Assembly (NCBI GenBank): GCA_910584215.1 | Contig: CAJTYI010000072.1 | Location: 1-15,967 of the forward strand | Length of the DNA: 15,967 bases | From: an uncultured Roseburia sp. | Lineage (GTDB): Bacteria; Bacillota; Clostridia; Lachnospirales; Lachnospiraceae | Direction: 5' to 3' | Shown: piece after piece, positions 14,401-15,967 of the stretch | How positions within the stretch are numbered: position 1 is the first letter of the stretch | Layout of the letters: each line of letters opens with the position of its first letter | Notes under the pieces: model-generated | Told to the model about the DNA's origin: nothing | Seen by the model: the letters and a program-made list of their open reading frames with translations, nothing else | The model's database searches: none | Made by a program: the position numbers and the translations under genes

Positions 14401-15018
14401 TTCCGGATCAAAAGAGCGGATGGAGTCGACTTCATCCCCCCACAGCTCAATGCGGTAGGGGTTTTCCTCTGTCAGCGGAAATATGTCAAGAATCCCTCCG
14501 CGGACAGAAAATTGTCCGCTCGTCTCCGCCTGATAATTCTTTTCATAGCCGAGTTCCACAAGATGGCGGGTAAACTGCCCCAAATCCAGCGCGTCCCCCA
14601 CCCGCAGGCGGCGCACCGCCTGAATAAATTTTTCCGGCACAGGCATCGGATTCATCAGCGCGTCAAACGTCGTGACTACCGTACAATCTTTCTCCTCCGC
14701 CAGCATCTTGAGCACATTCATCCGCTCTGCCGTCAGCAGATTGCCGCGGATATCGGACTGGTAAAACAAGATGTCTTTGGCCGGATAATACGCGGTGTTA
14801 CGGTCAAAAAAGCGGTATTCCGCACATATTTCTTTGGCTTTTTGCTCATGAAAAGTGACAATGATTCTGTTCCCAGAACCATTGCCCATGCCGTAGATCA
14901 TATGTGGTTTTGCCGCGTCAATGCAGCCGGAAATCTGTAACACACCCGATTTTTTCCGCTGCTGCCACAGCTCATCCAATTCTTTTAATTCTTCCAAAGG
15001 AGCAGTAAAAGTTTTCAC
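11497..15018 (-). CDS. mfd: transcription-repair coupling factor
   Basis: Mfd is an ATP-dependent DNA translocase that removes RNA polymerase stalled at lesions and recruits the UvrABC excision machinery. The 1173-residue product has full family length. The order is: UvrB-like N-terminal module (about 20-330, with GQFSVRGGILDIFP near 168-181), the CarD-like polymerase-interacting domain (about 495-560, VGDYVVHENHGLGIYRGIE), then two RecA-like helicase domains with Walker A GDVGYGKT (653-660, Lys659), DEEQ (754-757), the TATPIPRTLHMSL motif and QLRGRVGRSNR motif VI, and the C-terminal TRCF domain. No motif is missing. The start is GTG at 15018, supported by GAGGAAA about seven bases upstream. 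It follows pth by 35 bp with no terminator between, so the two are co-transcribed; no terminator follows mfd, and readthrough into the lipoprotein gene is likely. Confidence 0.97.
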   Translation of the reverse strand: MKTFTAPLEELKELDELWQQRKKSGVLQISGCIDAAKPHMIYGMGNGSGNRIIVTFHEQKAKEICAEYRFFDRNTAYYPAKDILFYQSDIRGNLLTAERMNVLKMLAEEKDCTVVTTFDALMNPMPVPEKFIQAVRRLRVGDALDLGQFTRHLVELGYEKNYQAETSGQFSVRGGILDIFPLTEENPYRIELWGDEVDSIRSFDPESQRSIENLEEIHIYPACELVLTKEQQQAGIERLMQEAKEVSAKMRKEMKTEEAYRVTAAAKQLREEIEELEITAGLDAYLSYFCSERVSLLDYFDPKNTIVILDEAARTIERGISTETEFSESMKQRLEKGYILPGQMRELYACREVLGRLQRYRLVSMVALDMKNPHLSIDERFHIETRTVNPYNNSFELLVKDLTRYKKNGYRAVLLSGSRSRAKRLAEDLQAEGLSSFFTDDYDREVKPGEIMTAYGKVKKGYEYPLLKFVVISESDIFGGEKKKKKRRRAYEGEKIASFTDLSVGDYVVHENHGLGIYRGIEKIEVDKTVKDYIKIEYAGGGNLYILATQLELIQKYAGADAKKPKLNKLGGQEWNKTKTKVRGAVKEIASDLVRLYAARQSKEGFAYGPDTVWQREFEEMFPFEETEDQEIAIAATKADMESKKIMDRLICGDVGYGKTEIAIRAAFKAVQDGKQVAFLVPTTILAQQHYNTFIQRMKDFPVNVELMCRFRSAGEQKKVVENLRKGMVDIVIGTHRLLSKDVTYKDLGLLIVDEEQRFGVGHKEKIKQLKNNIDVLTLTATPIPRTLHMSLIGIRDMSVLEEPPIDRLPIQTYVMEYNEELVREAVSRELTRGGQAYYVYNRVREIGDVASKLASLVPEAVVAYAHGQMKETELENIMYRFINGEIDVLVSTTIIETGLDISNVNTMIIHDADNMGLSQLYQLRGRVGRSNRTAYAFLMYKRDKMLKEIAEKRLAAIKEYTELGSGFKIAMRDLEIRGAGNLLGAEQHGHMEAVGYDLYCKMLNEAVKEAKGTAVAERFDTSIDITVDAYIPMGYIPNEFQKLDIYKRIASIDNEEEAEEITEELIDRFGDLPKPVENLLLVARLKTLAHAVYFTEISQKGERLCFRFYERAKLDVAKIPELIGRYEGRLKFLPDAKVPRLEYILYANSRDKNVDVLKVLGQFLEDARAVFF

Positions 15019-15053
15019 AATTCTTTCCTCATGAGTCCGCTAACGCGGCCAAT

Positions 15054-15614
15054 TTAATTATACAAGTTCATCGCCTGATTTATTTCTTCCTGCACGATCA
15101 GCTCAGCAGCCGAAAGCGCCTTTGTGATGGCCTCCTGCACGTCGCGGCGCTCTTCGCCGGAAAAATGGCCCAGCACATAGTCCGCCAAATCCCAACCCCT
15201 GGGTTTTTCCCCGACCCCGATTTTGATACGCTTAAATTCCTGCGTGCCGCACATGGCAATTATATTTTTGATGCCGTTATGTCCGCCGGCGCTGCCTTTT
15301 GTGCGGACCCTAAGCCGTCCCGGCGCAAGGCTGATATCGTCGTAAACCACCAACAGCTCCTGCGTCGCATCTAATTTGTAATAACGCAAAAGCTCTGCGA
15401 CACTCTCACCGCTTAAGTTCATAAAAGTCTGCGGTTTCGCCAGGATTACTTTTTTCCCGGCAATCACGCCCTTGCCGCAGAGCGCCTTGTTTTTTCTGCT
15501 CTCAACTGTAATATTATATTTGTCCGCCATTGCGTCTATGACATCGAACCCCACATTATGGCGGGTGTTCTCGTACTGTTTGCCCGGATTTCCGAGACCG
15601 ACAATTAAAAACAT
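15054..15614 (-). CDS. pth: peptidyl-tRNA hydrolase
   Basis: Pth cleaves peptidyl-tRNA released from stalled ribosomes, freeing tRNA; it is a cytoplasmic monomer. The 186-residue product shows the family signature GLGNPGKQYENTRHNVGFD with Asn9 and catalytic His19, PQTFMNLSGESV, the Asp-containing VYDDISLAPGRLR and GSAGGHNGIKNI. I place the start at 15614, where AGGAG lies six bases upstream and the protein begins MFLIVGLGNPG like its homologues. The frame continues upstream to an ATG at 15698 that would add a 28-residue basic extension; that ATG lies only about 12 nt from the predicted transcription start and has AAGGA at a poor distance (12 bases), so I regard it as leader sequence, though it could be translated. 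It is the first gene of the pth-mfd unit, an order conserved across Firmicutes. Confidence 0.95.
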   Translation of the reverse strand: MFLIVGLGNPGKQYENTRHNVGFDVIDAMADKYNITVESRKNKALCGKGVIAGKKVILAKPQTFMNLSGESVAELLRYYKLDATQELLVVYDDISLAPGRLRVRTKGSAGGHNGIKNIIAMCGTQEFKRIKIGVGEKPRGWDLADYVLGHFSGEERRDVQEAITKALSAAELIVQEEINQAMNLYN

Positions 15615-15716
15615 AACGTTCTCCTGCTCTTCATTTCCTGTACTCAAATTCTGCCGTCTGGCAAGCAATCTGTCCTTAATTCCCCTAAAATATTTCATTT
15701 CCCGTCCGCTTCCTTA

Positions 15717-15747
15717 ATTATACGCTGAAAGAACGCCCTGCCAGCAA
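15717..15747 (-). promoter_or_regulatory. candidate promoter of the pth-mfd operon
   Basis: A perfect minus-strand TATAAT (15717-15722) is preceded by TTGCTG (15742-15747) with a long 19-bp spacer. It is the only good -10 box upstream of pth. Transcription would start near 15710, leaving a leader of about 95 nt before the chosen pth start. Confidence 0.45.
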
Positions 15748-15752
15748 AGAGG

Positions 15753-15791
15753 TATAGGTAATGAGCCAAGTTATTTGGATGAATACCTATA
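15753..15791. repeat. inverted repeat upstream of the pth promoter
   Basis: TATAGGTA (15753-15760) and TACCTATA (15784-15791) form a perfect 8-bp inverted repeat around 23 bases, which themselves contain CCAA and TTGG. There is no T-run on either strand. It lies 6 bp upstream of the candidate -35 box and 17 bp after the stop of the right-edge fragment, so it could be an operator or a weak transcript end; function is unknown. Confidence 0.4.
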
Positions 15792-15807
15792 AATAGTGGA
15801 TGCATAT

Positions 15808-15948
15808 TTATTCTATTAAAATATCGTAACTTTTTCTTTTCCTATGTGTGAAAGCGGCATCCATCGTCTCTTTGGCGTCACAGTCTCTGATTTTTTCTTC
15901 AATATCACAAATCCCGAGGTACTTAGCGCGTGCCTTTGGGGCATCCAG
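15808..15948 (-). pseudogene. possible 3' fragment of a degraded gene
   Basis: One minus-strand frame runs 46 codons from just after an in-frame TAG (15949-15951) to a TAA at 15808-15810. Its translation (for example AKYLGICDIEEKIRDCDAK) is protein-like, rich in Asp, Glu, Lys and Arg with well-spaced hydrophobics, yet has no start codon except an internal ATG and no ribosome binding site. The upstream frame is open to the window edge except for the TAG. This fits the tail of a gene broken by a nonsense or frameshift change, or a chance frame. I recognise no family. The neighbouring frame is also open for about 48 codons, which weakens the case. Confidence 0.28.
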
Positions 15949-15967
15949 CTATGATACACGTCTTTTC

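Noticed and set aside
14365..14940. 191-codon plus-strand frame inside the mfd N-terminal region
   Set aside because: Antisense to the conserved UvrB-like module; no start signals or family resemblance.

Overview
The window looks like a chromosomal segment of a Gram-positive anaerobe of the class Clostridia, most likely a Lachnospiraceae-type gut bacterium. The reasons are an S-box riboswitch on metK, near-consensus SigA promoters (TTGACA/TATAAT with 17-18 bp spacers), strong AGGAGG-type ribosome binding sites, a lipoprotein and a LysM/G5/M23 envelope protein, the pth-mfd gene order, and a mixed base composition near 50% GC. This assignment is inference from gene content; there is no rRNA or other marker in the window.

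Layout from left to right. (1) 1-167: window edge with no supported gene. (2) 168-1965, minus: a two-component system, histidine kinase then OmpR-type regulator, translationally overlapping. (3) 2045-3773, minus: metK with a full control apparatus: SigA promoter, SAM-I riboswitch, intrinsic terminator, a further ~170-nt structured leader holding a possible 36-codon reading frame, the gene, and a terminator that overlaps the -10 box of the kinase promoter. (4) 3782-5048, plus: an HD-GYP cyclic-di-GMP phosphodiesterase, transcribed divergently from metK with the two -35 boxes only 8 bp apart. (5) 5149-7164, plus: a lone cytoplasmic GH31 alpha-glycosidase. (6) 7167-8620, minus: murA with its own strong promoter and a hairpin terminator shared with the convergent GH31 gene. 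(7) 8669-10201, minus: a membrane-anchored LysM-G5-M23 endopeptidase-like protein, preceded by an intrinsic terminator 35 nt before its start codon. (8) 10332-11490, minus: a PrsA/SurA-like lipoprotein with its own promoter and a long hairpin at the very 5' end of the predicted transcript. (9) 11497-15722, minus: mfd and pth. (10) 15723-15967: inverted repeat and a probable gene remnant at the right edge.

From murA to pth, all genes run leftward and form a housekeeping and envelope block: peptidyl-tRNA recycling (pth), transcription-coupled repair (mfd), extracytoplasmic protein folding (lipoprotein), cell-wall remodelling (M23) and the first committed step of peptidoglycan synthesis (murA). 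The genes are ordinary. The more unusual content is in the regulatory DNA between them: the compound metK leader, the overlapping terminator/promoter, the putative attenuator before the M23 gene and the 5'-terminal hairpin of the lipoprotein transcript. I found no CRISPR array, tRNA, rRNA, integrase, transposase or recognisable defence system, and I do not see clear evidence of a new multi-gene system here.
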